Positions 32,800-40,649 of a DNA stretch of 64,000 nucleotides are shown here, one piece after another. Source of the stretch: a virus. Within the stretch, counting starts at the first letter, position 1. Each line of letters begins with the position of its first letter. A program made the translations under genes and the position numbers. The stretch covers positions 1-64,000 of the IMG/VR virus record IMGVR_UViG_3300017598_001140, one strand, 5' to 3'. The notes below the pieces were generated by a model. That model had not been told where the DNA came from. It did no database searches and saw only the letters and a list, made by a program, of their open reading frames with translations.

Positions 32800-33909
32800 A
32801 TGCCCGCGCTATCGAGAGGACAGGAAAACACGGAATCGATTGTCAATTGGTTCATAACGGTTAACGGTGTTTCGACGGATGCGTACGAGGTTGGTTTTCG
32901 GATTTTCGATATTGTCGGTGGAGTGCCAGGAACACAAATTTACCCCGTCACGCCAGGGGAATACGAGGACGTTACCAATGCGCCTGGTAAATTTGCGGTC
33001 GGTGCATACTACGCTTACAACAACGGAGACGGAAACGGTTGGACGCCGGAGCTGACGGCGCAGATTGGAACGCATCGAATTGAGTGGCGTTGGAAAATAA
33101 GCAGCGGGGCGCCATACCAAGCAGGTCAAGAAGATTTTGAGGTATTGGTTCAGTCCGGAGGTTCAAGCGTTGACACTTACATAACCGTTCAGGAAGTAAA
33201 AAACGCTGGTATTCCAGACGAAGGAAGCGGAGGGCCAACGGATCTTGAAATTTTGGCGCAGATTGAAGTGTGGCAGGCTTTTTTGGATAGGGCGTGTCGC
33301 CAGTGGTTCAATCCGAGGTCGGCTACTTTTAGCGTGGACGGCAACGATTCAAACTTCATGCCTTTTGGAGTGCCGATCATTTCGATAGAATATGTCAGGT
33401 TGAACGGTGCCGAAACGAATTTGAGCACGGATTTCTACAGGGTGTATTCTGCGAGACAATTGCCGGACGACAGAAGGAATCCGCGAATCAAATTGATTGA
33501 GCACCAGCACGACAGAAGGCGCGATATTTTTTCGATGACATATGACGGCAGGTTGGTGTTTAGAAGAGGGGTTCAAAACCAAGAGATCAAGGGCGTGTTT
33601 GGTTTCACTGAGTTGGACGGAAGCGTTCCGAAGCTCATCAAAAGAGCTTTGTTGAAGCTGGTCGTCGAAAAGCTTACCACGCCTATAGTTCCTGGCTCCG
33701 GTGGGTCTGGGATGCCGTCGCCGCCGCCGCTTGTGTCGGCTGTCATTGAAGAGTGGACGGACGGACACAAAAAGAAGTACGGCCAAATGACCACGCCGAA
33801 TAAATCTGGTATTAGCGGGATAACGGCGGATCAAGAAGTTCTGGACATCATAAAACTTTACAAAGCGCCGATTGGAATCGCAACCCCGGCGCATCCGAGT
33901 ATAGGATAA
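32800..33909 (+). CDS. Head-tail connector/adaptor with N-terminal extra domain
   Basis: ATG 32800 lies 9 bases after GGAG. The 369-residue protein begins with an Ig-like/β domain (to about residue 125: RGQENTESIVNWFITVNGV to RIEWRWKISSG), then an adaptor-type helical domain: YITVQEVKNAGIPD, AQIEVWQAFLDRACRQWFNPRSATFSVDGN and FGVPIISIEYVRLNG. Such sequences are typical of the head-completion ring (HK97 gp6 / SPP1 gp15-like). The N-terminal domain is an addition, perhaps exposed on the neck. Confidence 0.7.
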   Translation: MPALSRGQENTESIVNWFITVNGVSTDAYEVGFRIFDIVGGVPGTQIYPVTPGEYEDVTNAPGKFAVGAYYAYNNGDGNGWTPELTAQIGTHRIEWRWKISSGAPYQAGQEDFEVLVQSGGSSVDTYITVQEVKNAGIPDEGSGGPTDLEILAQIEVWQAFLDRACRQWFNPRSATFSVDGNDSNFMPFGVPIISIEYVRLNGAETNLSTDFYRVYSARQLPDDRRNPRIKLIEHQHDRRRDIFSMTYDGRLVFRRGVQNQEIKGVFGFTELDGSVPKLIKRALLKLVVEKLTTPIVPGSGGSGMPSPPPLVSAVIEEWTDGHKKKYGQMTTPNKSGISGITADQEVLDIIKLYKAPIGIATPAHPSIG

Positions 33910-34319
33910 TGCCAGTACCTAATCTTTTACATCCAGTACCGATACAGGTTCAGCAATTGGACACGTCGGAGACGTACCAAGACGACGACTACAGAGAGCC
34001 CGTCCAGCAGGCCGCTCACGGGGAAACAAAAACGGTCCAAGGGCAAGTCCTCTGGTCGATGAAAGAGGCGCTGTCGGTTCGCTTGGGTGGCGTGGAGATG
34101 CAGGCGACCGGATACGTTCTGTTTAGGTATGTTGATTTGAGCGATCAAAGCATTGTATTGGCCGTGAACGACAGGCTTATAAAATTAGGCACGCTTGAAG
34201 TGGATGTGTACGTGATAAAGCTGCAACCTATGGGCCATTACTCAGATGTAGGAGGTCCGACATTGGTTAGGGCGTATTTCGCTGATAGAGAACCAGCCCG
34301 GCAAAGATTGGATCTTTAA
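33909..34319 (+). CDS. Head-tail stopper-type neck protein
   Basis: A 136-residue β-rich protein beginning in a TAATG overlap. GETKTVQGQVLWSMKEALSVRLGGVEMQATGYVLFRYVDL fits the small β-barrel stopper/completion proteins that follow the adaptor in connector modules. Function is inferred from order between adaptor and tail-completion genes. Confidence 0.6.
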   Translation: MPVPNLLHPVPIQVQQLDTSETYQDDDYREPVQQAAHGETKTVQGQVLWSMKEALSVRLGGVEMQATGYVLFRYVDLSDQSIVLAVNDRLIKLGTLEVDVYVIKLQPMGHYSDVGGPTLVRAYFADREPARQRLDL

Positions 34320-34963
34320 TGGCCGCGACGTTCAAAATAAAAGGCATGAAGGCGCTTCAATTTGCAACAAGTCCGGCGAAGATGACTCCGCTTGTAAAAA
34401 AGCATATCGAGAGAGCGAATCAGCTAAACGGAACGATTGCAGTTTCTGAAATACGCAGGGGAATAAACGCGGGCGGTTTTGAGAAAAACAAACCTTTGAC
34501 TGTGGCGATAAAAAAAGATGACAAGCCTCTTATTGGAAGGACTCAAGGGGGTGCCGGAGGTCAATTGTTTCAAGCGGTGACTTGGAAGCAGCTCAACAGG
34601 TCTACGATTTTTGTTGGTGTTCTGAAAGTCAGCAGGTTTTACAACATTGCATATTTTTTGCATGAAGGCGGTCAGATTGGTGTCACCGAAAGAATGAGGG
34701 CTTTGTTTTTTTACTTGTGGCTTGCGAGCATTGGTTCTTTGGAACCTAGCAAGTTGACGGGGCGCGCAAAAGCTTTGTGGAAAATGATGCCCGGAGATTG
34801 GAAGCCGTTGAAGCCCGGAACGAAAGCGATCACTGTTCCGAAAAGACCTTTTATCAGCAGGGTTTTTGGTTCGCGTACTTTTGTTGCTGGTGTTAAAAAA
34901 AATTGGGAGTTAGCTTTGGCCGCCGCTATTAAAGAAGGCAGCAAAAAAGGTGGCAAATCATGA
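34319..34963 (+). CDS. Tail completion / virion morphogenesis protein
   Basis: A 214-residue basic protein (TAATG overlap with the preceding gene). VKKHIERANQLNGTIAVSEIRRGI, KPLIGRTQGGAGGQLFQAV, a hydrophobic YNIAYFLHEGGQIGVTERMRALFFYL and RPFISRVF match the pattern of phage virion morphogenesis (gpG/HK97-gp10-like) proteins that complete the tail end. It overlaps the next gene by ATGA. Confidence 0.7.
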   Translation: MAATFKIKGMKALQFATSPAKMTPLVKKHIERANQLNGTIAVSEIRRGINAGGFEKNKPLTVAIKKDDKPLIGRTQGGAGGQLFQAVTWKQLNRSTIFVGVLKVSRFYNIAYFLHEGGQIGVTERMRALFFYLWLASIGSLEPSKLTGRAKALWKMMPGDWKPLKPGTKAITVPKRPFISRVFGSRTFVAGVKKNWELALAAAIKEGSKKGGKS

Positions 34964-36204
34964 GAGTCAAAAGGCTGATAAAAAAGTTTGTGTTTATCGA
35001 AACCAACAGGCAGAGAATCACATTGGACAACGACGTTCGCTTGAACCCGACCGAAAACAGAGTGCAATTGAAATTGCAAAGCGGAGTTTATCCGGCGTCT
35101 GGAATTGTTAAAACGTGGGTGTCAAATCCTAGCTCGGTGAAACAGTGGGTTGGTTTCGAGGCGGTAGCGATACACCAGGAAGATTTTCTTGGCGCGGAAA
35201 TCACAAGTTTATCTTTTCGATTGGGGGACGGGGCGAACGAGTATTGGTGGAACGGAGCGACGTGGGAAATAAACGTTGTTGATTGGAATACAGAAGCAGA
35301 GATTTCGATGAACATAGGTACGTTTCCGGTAGCGGAAAAAAGTATCCAAGTCGTGACAAGATTGGAGACGACCGACGAAACAAAAACGCCGGAACTTTTA
35401 GAGGTTAAAATTCTTTTCGCTTCGGATATTGAGTTTCAAGAAGATTTGGTTGTCAGGTCTTTAATTCCCTTGCTCAGAGAGCAGATAAGACCAATAAGTG
35501 AATACCCGGCGAAGCTATTGGTGGAAACCGACACGGTTGATATGACCGATCCAGATGTGTCTGCTGATTTCCCATTGAAAACGCCTTACAATTTGGTTGG
35601 TGTCGATAGCGTTTTCAATCATACGGATGACCCGAAACATTTAGTCGATTTGCTTTCTTCCTTTGTTCCTTCAACTCGTGTTATCACTTTGTCTTCGGCC
35701 GTTGCTGTAGACAAGGTTTTGTGGATTAGATTTTTGTGGGAGCCAGAGGTGGCTTTATCCACTGGTCAGGAATACGACGAAGTTGAAAAAGTGCCTATGC
35801 TCCTATTGGCCGACGTGGACGGAACAAACGAGATGACATCGGCCACTTCTGATTCCGTAAAGAACAAAGCGGCTGGAACTGCGGTCAAGATTGGCTCTCC
35901 GAGACAGCGTGATTTAAACATCACATTGAGATTGCTAACGAACAAGCAAGCCGATTTGCAAAAGTTCGCAGATCAAGTGAGAGATTTTTTCGATAACAAT
36001 CCGCAAATTATTTCGGTCGGGCTTGATGAAAAGTACGGCTTTTTACAGGTTTCTGATTTCAATGGAAGCACAACTATAAACCAAAAAGAAATTTTTGGAG
36101 GAATGTTTGGCTGTAGAATACTTTCGGCGTTATTCTATACGAAGCCGGAACAAGATGTGTATCTTGTTCAAAATTTAGGATTGCAACTGAGCAAGCAAAC
36201 ATAG
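34960..36204 (+). CDS. Structural protein before sheath (neck or tail terminator region)
   Basis: A 414-residue β-rich protein. Its N-terminal third (SVKQWVGFEAVAIHQEDFLGAEITSLSFRLGDGANEYWWNGATWEI) recalls jelly-roll decoration modules, and its C-terminal part (PRQRDLNITLRLLTNKQADLQKFADQVRDFFDN) is helical. Position between tail completion and sheath suggests a tail terminator or neck-collar component. I have no specific family name. Confidence 0.6.
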   Translation: MRVKRLIKKFVFIETNRQRITLDNDVRLNPTENRVQLKLQSGVYPASGIVKTWVSNPSSVKQWVGFEAVAIHQEDFLGAEITSLSFRLGDGANEYWWNGATWEINVVDWNTEAEISMNIGTFPVAEKSIQVVTRLETTDETKTPELLEVKILFASDIEFQEDLVVRSLIPLLREQIRPISEYPAKLLVETDTVDMTDPDVSADFPLKTPYNLVGVDSVFNHTDDPKHLVDLLSSFVPSTRVITLSSAVAVDKVLWIRFLWEPEVALSTGQEYDEVEKVPMLLLADVDGTNEMTSATSDSVKNKAAGTAVKIGSPRQRDLNITLRLLTNKQADLQKFADQVRDFFDNNPQIISVGLDEKYGFLQVSDFNGSTTINQKEIFGGMFGCRILSALFYTKPEQDVYLVQNLGLQLSKQT

Positions 36205-36213
36205 GAGGATAAA

Positions 36214-38523
36214 ATGGTTCAAAGAAGATACGGCCCGGTAAGAGGCGCAGGCGTTGGCGTAATTGAAGAAGACGGCGGAAAATCAATTGAGCCCGGCGCG
36301 CTTGGTTGGGCCTGCTACGCTGGTGTTCTGGAAAGAGGGCCAGAAGGCGAAATGATAGAGGCTCAAAACTCGAAAGCTTACGCAGCAAAATGCGGTGGCA
36401 TAATCGACGATTCTCTTTTGCCGGATTGTTGTTTGGATTATTACAAATTGGCGAACGGTGCTGGAGGACTTTTGCTTCGTCGTATTTTGGATGGCAACCA
36501 AGCTCCGGGCTCAAAAACCGTTTACGGTCGATATGGCGATCTTCTTACTCCTATGGGCACTATATCTGCTCACAACGGCGGTCGGTGGAGCGGCAAAAAA
36601 GACAAAACTATTAACGCCGCGACTGGCAAAACGGACACCACGATCACAACCGGCGTCGCCACTTGGAAAACAGATCAATGGAAAGGTGCCACGATCACGC
36701 ATCCAGAGATCACGAATAAGACTTACACGGTGGTTGGTAACACCGATGCCGGGATCATTACTCTTGAAGCTGACTCCACATACTTGGCGGATTGGACGGC
36801 TGCGTCTGCTACGCATGAATATTTTTACATGTCGCTTGAAAACGAAACGAAGTCTTTGTCGTATCTGATTGGAGACGGAGAGGAAAAACCGGACACAGAA
36901 TTTTCTCTTTCGTTTTTCATTGACGGAGCGTTTTGGAAAAAATATCCAAACCTGTCAACCAATCCAACAGACGCACGGTATTGGATCAACATCATAAACA
37001 ACGACACTTCAAATTTCGTTGTCACGGTGGCGGATCTTTGGACCGGTGGACACACGGCGGCGGTTAGACCGGCGAACCATTACGGTAAGATCGCCACGGT
37101 CACAGCTACAGTGCTTACCGCTGTGATTAACGACTTCACGATCAACTCGCCAGTTGGCGCAGGAAATCCGACTTTTGCATTGGGGACCACAGACGATCTG
37201 CAAATTGCGCAGAAACTAACAATCACTATGGTTGATCCAACTACCGGCAACGTAGTGAGTGACAAATTCGGCGCGCTTGGTTTGATGACGTTGGGAAGCG
37301 AGTTCAACCCTCCGGCAAACACTGGTGGAACAACTAATGTGAACAAGTGGGTTCCTCCTTTCACAGTGACCGCCGGGGTTACTCCGCTTGTGGCTCTTGA
37401 TACATTGGTCATAAACTACAAGCCGCTTGTAGCCGATTCGCTTATTGGTGGACGGGTTTATCCGGATAAGCCAAACGCTAAAAGAACGTTTTTCAGAATC
37501 GTTGACAACGACCACAAAACGATCACGGCGGCTGACGGCTCCGACATGACTGTGGACGGCGCGACGGACGATTATTTTCTGGTTGAAGCGCCATTGGAAC
37601 TCGAAGGCGGCAGAGATGGGATCGCGGATCTGGTGGACGCCGATTACAACCAGCAGGCGTGGGACACTGGAACGAGTGTTTTCAATCGCGTTATCAATCG
37701 AAACATGGGCTTGTTGAAGTGCGCAACCCCCGGAGTCACTTCGACCTCCGTTCAAAAAGCCGGTGTCGCTTATGCAGATGCAAAAAACCACCAATACAGG
37801 TACGAAGCACCAGCCAACGTGCTAACAGAATCGGCGGCGATTGAACTTGTGAACGATACGCTTGGACGTTCTGATTTTGCCGTGATTTCTTTTCCGAGTT
37901 ATTCGTACGTGACAGACCCAAACGATACCGGCGAGGGCCGATTGAAATTGGTTTCGAGTACAGGAATGATTCACGGTGCAGAAGCAGCGGTGGCAAAGGC
38001 TTATGGCGGATACCACAAAGCAGAGGCAGGAATCGACGTAAAGCTTCCGGCGATTTTGAAACTGCCGTCCGGCGAAACTGTTTTCGACGAAGAGCAATTG
38101 AACCCGGTTGGAATCGGTGTGATAAAGAAAATCAAGGGCAATTTTGTTCTTTGGGGAGATCGCATGTTGCACCTTGATCCGAATTGGAAGTGGAAGCACC
38201 AGCGAGAGCAAATGAGCTATTACGAGCATGTGCTTCAAGAAAATTTCGATTGGATCGTTTATGCAATTAACGACGCGATTGAAAGGCCGAAAGCAATCAC
38301 GGCGCTGTTGGGTTTCTTTTTACCGGAATGGGCCGAGAAACGAGCCATTAGAGGAACCACGCTTCAAGATGCGGTGATAATCAAAATCGATTCCGAGAAC
38401 AACACCGATGCAACGATGGCGGCCGGTGACATGTGGGCTGAAATAAAACCACGGCTTGCTGATACCGTGGAGCGGTTCATAATGAAGATTGGAAAACAAG
38501 GAATTTTTGAATCTGTAGGATAG
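36214..38523 (+). CDS. Tail sheath protein
   Basis: A 769-residue protein after an AGGAGGATAAA site. Sheath signatures: N-terminal EPGALGWACYAGVLERGPEG, YYKLANGAGGLLLRRI, ARYWINIINNDTSNFVV in the middle, and the conserved C-terminal domain RAIRGTTLQDAVIIKIDSENNTD to VERFIMKIGKQGIFE. It is longer than most sheaths, with an insertion around residues 120-230 (TINAATGKTDTTITTGVATW) probably exposed outside. It polymerises around the tube and contracts at infection. Confidence 0.9.
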   Translation: MVQRRYGPVRGAGVGVIEEDGGKSIEPGALGWACYAGVLERGPEGEMIEAQNSKAYAAKCGGIIDDSLLPDCCLDYYKLANGAGGLLLRRILDGNQAPGSKTVYGRYGDLLTPMGTISAHNGGRWSGKKDKTINAATGKTDTTITTGVATWKTDQWKGATITHPEITNKTYTVVGNTDAGIITLEADSTYLADWTAASATHEYFYMSLENETKSLSYLIGDGEEKPDTEFSLSFFIDGAFWKKYPNLSTNPTDARYWINIINNDTSNFVVTVADLWTGGHTAAVRPANHYGKIATVTATVLTAVINDFTINSPVGAGNPTFALGTTDDLQIAQKLTITMVDPTTGNVVSDKFGALGLMTLGSEFNPPANTGGTTNVNKWVPPFTVTAGVTPLVALDTLVINYKPLVADSLIGGRVYPDKPNAKRTFFRIVDNDHKTITAADGSDMTVDGATDDYFLVEAPLELEGGRDGIADLVDADYNQQAWDTGTSVFNRVINRNMGLLKCATPGVTSTSVQKAGVAYADAKNHQYRYEAPANVLTESAAIELVNDTLGRSDFAVISFPSYSYVTDPNDTGEGRLKLVSSTGMIHGAEAAVAKAYGGYHKAEAGIDVKLPAILKLPSGETVFDEEQLNPVGIGVIKKIKGNFVLWGDRMLHLDPNWKWKHQREQMSYYEHVLQENFDWIVYAINDAIERPKAITALLGFFLPEWAEKRAIRGTTLQDAVIIKIDSENNTDATMAAGDMWAEIKPRLADTVERFIMKIGKQGIFESVG

Positions 38524-38541
38524 GTTCTAAACGTTTGAAAA

Positions 38542-38550
38542 AACACGGTT
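38542..38550 (+). repeat. AACACGGTT leader element, copy 1
   Basis: The string AACACGGTT, here 29 bases before ATG 38580 and part of a small hairpin ACGGTTGAAGCCGT. Also at 39590-39598 and 57670-57678. Confidence 0.45.
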
Positions 38551-38579
38551 GAAGCCGTTAAAAAAAGAAAGGTAAGAAA

Positions 38580-39092
38580 ATGACTGATATTGCACAACTA
38601 ACTTCTGATGAACTGTCAGGAATAGGGATTGGACCGGAGCACGGTGCGGCGATGGCTCGCATTAATTCCGTGATTGCAAGATTGGCCGATGGGACTCTGA
38701 AATTGGTCAACGTAGTGCTTACAGCGGTTGGCGGCGCGGGTGGTGCAACTGCTGGCACAATCAGCGCTCAAGTAAACGACTTGGACGGAAACCCAGTCAC
38801 CAGAGCTGTGACTTTGCGGCTTGATATTTCCGACACAGAAGGAGCCGGTCAAATAGACCCGGCAACGACCTGTCAGTTTGGTTCCGCAACTGTCGGAACA
38901 TTGAACGCTGGCAGCGGTGGGCCTGCTGCGTCAGTCACAACCAATGCGGCCGGTCTTTATGAAGGTGCGCTTGCGAATTCGGCGGACGAAACAAACTATT
39001 TCAGCGCGTCGTCTCCGGACGGTGGTGCAGCACTTGCGAATAGCTGTGCTGTAGTTGGATGCGCTACTGCAAGCGCCGCTTGGGCTGCATAA
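38580..39092 (+). CDS. Ig-like domain structural protein
   Basis: A 170-residue, Ala/Gly/Thr-rich protein between sheath and tube. After a helical start (SGIGIGPEHGAAMARINSVIARLADG) it contains an Ig-like pattern: GTISAQVNDLDGNPVTRAVTLRLDISDTEGAG and TTNAAGLYEGALANS, as in invasin/Big-type domains. It might decorate the sheath or tube. Ribosome site AAAGGTAAG before ATG 38580. Confidence 0.6.
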   Translation: MTDIAQLTSDELSGIGIGPEHGAAMARINSVIARLADGTLKLVNVVLTAVGGAGGATAGTISAQVNDLDGNPVTRAVTLRLDISDTEGAGQIDPATTCQFGSATVGTLNAGSGGPAASVTTNAAGLYEGALANSADETNYFSASSPDGGAALANSCAVVGCATASAAWAA

Positions 39093-39106
39093 CAAATAAA
39101 GTCAAG

Positions 39107-39122
39107 GCCAAAAAAATTTGGC
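39107..39122 (+). promoter_or_regulatory. Short hairpin upstream of tail tube gene
   Basis: GCCAAA (39107-39112) and TTTGGC (39117-39122) pair around an AAAA loop, ending 20 bases before the tube start and just upstream of its TTGCTTGGAGGTA ribosome region. No T-run follows. Confidence 0.4.
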
Positions 39123-39142
39123 ACTTTGCTTGGAGGTAAAAA

Positions 39143-39580
39143 ATGAAAGGTGTTATCCAACCAGATCACATCCCGACCAACAATTATGAGTTGTTGATTC
39201 TGACTTTGCCGAAAATTACCGCTGTAACGATGAGCGGCATTGAAGACGAGTTGGAAACAACAGAGCTGCCTGATAGGACGGTGGCTTCTGGCGGGAATCG
39301 TAAAGCGACGGAAGTTACCCTTGGCGTTCCTATGCACCACTTGGTTGAGCAGGCTGCATTGGAAGTGTGGTTCACAGAAGCACAGGGACCGGTTTCGCCG
39401 AGTTACAAAAAAGCAGGCACATTGCTTTACACTTCTGCAAGCGGCGAAGTTGTTCGCTCGTATACTGTTATTGGAGTGTTTCCAAAGAAACGATCTTTGC
39501 CAGAGGGCGAGATGAAAAACGAAGGAGAGCAAGCGAACGTCGAATGGGTATTTTCCATTGACGATCTGCTTCCTATCTAA
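39143..39580 (+). CDS. Tail tube protein
   Basis: A 145-residue protein after a GGAGG site. PDHIPTNNYELLILTLPKITAVTMSGIEDELETTELPDRTVASGGNRKATEVTLGVPMHH is the pattern of small myophage tube proteins (P2 FII / T4 gp19-like fold). It lies between sheath and tail chaperones, the standard order. It stacks as hexamers to make the DNA conduit. Confidence 0.85.
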   Translation: MKGVIQPDHIPTNNYELLILTLPKITAVTMSGIEDELETTELPDRTVASGGNRKATEVTLGVPMHHLVEQAALEVWFTEAQGPVSPSYKKAGTLLYTSASGEVVRSYTVIGVFPKKRSLPEGEMKNEGEQANVEWVFSIDDLLPI

Positions 39581-39589
39581 ATCAAAACC

Positions 39590-39598
39590 AACACGGTT
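39590..39598 (+). repeat. AACACGGTT leader element, copy 2
   Basis: Second copy of AACACGGTT, 38 bases before the GTG start of the tail chaperone gene. Confidence 0.45.
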
Positions 39599-39636
39599 GG
39601 GCTTAACATTAGCTCATTGCAAAATGGAGGTGAACC

Positions 39637-40482
39637 GTGAACGATTCAAAAAAAAATAGTGTCGAAGAAAGTCTCGTGAAGACCACAACGCTTGGTGAAT
39701 TGGGTTTCAATTTGCCGCTTGGAATACCTGACGGTGGCGGAGGGCTTGTGAGGAGCTTTGCGCTTCGCCCTTGGCGTTTCAAGGAAGAGAAAGAACTTGC
39801 CGAATTGATAGAGCAAAATCCGGACGCTACGCTGGCTCAATATGTTAGCATGGTCGTGGCGACGTTGTGCTCTTCGATTGGGCCGCATGATTTTTCTCAA
39901 ATGAAGTGGGAAGAGAAATTGATAGTGATTGGTCAAATGTGGATGGGAGATGTTTTTTTCATCTATATTACTTTGAGAAAAGAGGCCATTGGAAACGTCA
40001 TTTCATTGGCTCCTAAATGTCCCGGATGCGGAAGAAATTTCAATTTCGATGGACATCTTGATTCGATCAATGTTTTGACCACCGAAAGCGTTTCAAATGC
40101 TCAGTGGGAATACAAGCTGAACACTCCAATTGAAATGAGAGGCAAAACCGTTGGTTCGTTCACGCTTGGACCGCCTCGGTGGAACACGCTTGAAATGATG
40201 ACGGATGACAATTCAGTTTTAAACGTCGGCGCAAAGCTAGATATGATTCGTGGTTCTATTCATGCGGTTGATTCATTTGACCAGCAAATTGTCGTTATAG
40301 AAAGCGACCTCGACGAGCTGACAAAAAAGGACATGGAAACAATTTCGGCGGAGATAGACGAAAAGGTCGTTGGCCCGGATATGTTTGTCGAAACTAAGTG
40401 CCCGAACATAAGGTGCAGAAACGAAATTAAACAGTTGATAGATTGGAGGTATCAACATTTTTTCGGCGTTTCTTCCCGTTAA
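39637..40482 (+). CDS. Tail assembly chaperone / gp26-like, zero-frame product
   Basis: GTG start after GGAGGTG. The 281-residue protein has FALRPWRFKEEKELAELIEQNP and a central CPGCGRNF with a later CPNIRC, probably one zinc site. It resembles T4 gp26-type baseplate/chaperone proteins. It lies between the tube and the tape measure where tail chaperones sit. Its last codons cross a T_TTT_TTC slippery site, allowing a longer -1 product. It should guide tape-measure and tube assembly. Confidence 0.75.
   Translation: MNDSKKNSVEESLVKTTTLGELGFNLPLGIPDGGGGLVRSFALRPWRFKEEKELAELIEQNPDATLAQYVSMVVATLCSSIGPHDFSQMKWEEKLIVIGQMWMGDVFFIYITLRKEAIGNVISLAPKCPGCGRNFNFDGHLDSINVLTTESVSNAQWEYKLNTPIEMRGKTVGSFTLGPPRWNTLEMMTDDNSVLNVGAKLDMIRGSIHAVDSFDQQIVVIESDLDELTKKDMETISAEIDEKVVGPDMFVETKCPNIRCRNEIKQLIDWRYQHFFGVSSR
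40458..40464 (+). promoter_or_regulatory. -1 ribosomal frameshift slippery site
   Basis: Heptamer T TTT TTC in the correct phase (zero-frame codons CAT TTT TTC), 16 bases upstream of the zero-frame stop at 40480-40482. A -1 slip continues in the frame that ends at 40646. Confidence 0.75.
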
Positions 40483-40646
40483 CTGATTTAGACGACTTAC
40501 GGGAACAGATTTTTGCTCTTACTTATTGCGTTGCGGGTATGAATTACAACGAGGTTGTTTCTATGAATTCGCAAGATCGCTTGTGGTTTTTGAAGCGATT
40601 GGAAAAGCAAAAAGAAAAAGAGAAAAAAGAAATGGAGAACGCATAA
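40464..40646 (+). CDS. -1 frameshift extension of tail chaperone
   Basis: A 60-residue extension entered by slippage at 40458-40464; no ribosome site or ordinary start exists for it alone. It encodes RRFFPLTDLDDLREQIFALTYC, YNEVVSMNSQDRLWFLKRLEKQ and a lysine/glutamate end. The fusion (about 336 residues with the upstream part) parallels the gpG/gpGT pair of other tailed phages, where both products are needed before the tape measure folds. Tape-measure ATG is 4 bases after its stop. Confidence 0.75.
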   Translation, partial: RRFFPLTDLDDLREQIFALTYCVAGMNYNEVVSMNSQDRLWFLKRLEKQKEKEKKEMENA

Positions 40647-40649
40647 CAA

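Noticed and set aside
39637-40482. Zinc-finger transcription factor reading of the CPGC/CPNIRC gene
   Set aside because: Position between tube and tape measure and the frameshift site fit a tail chaperone or gp26-like protein better.
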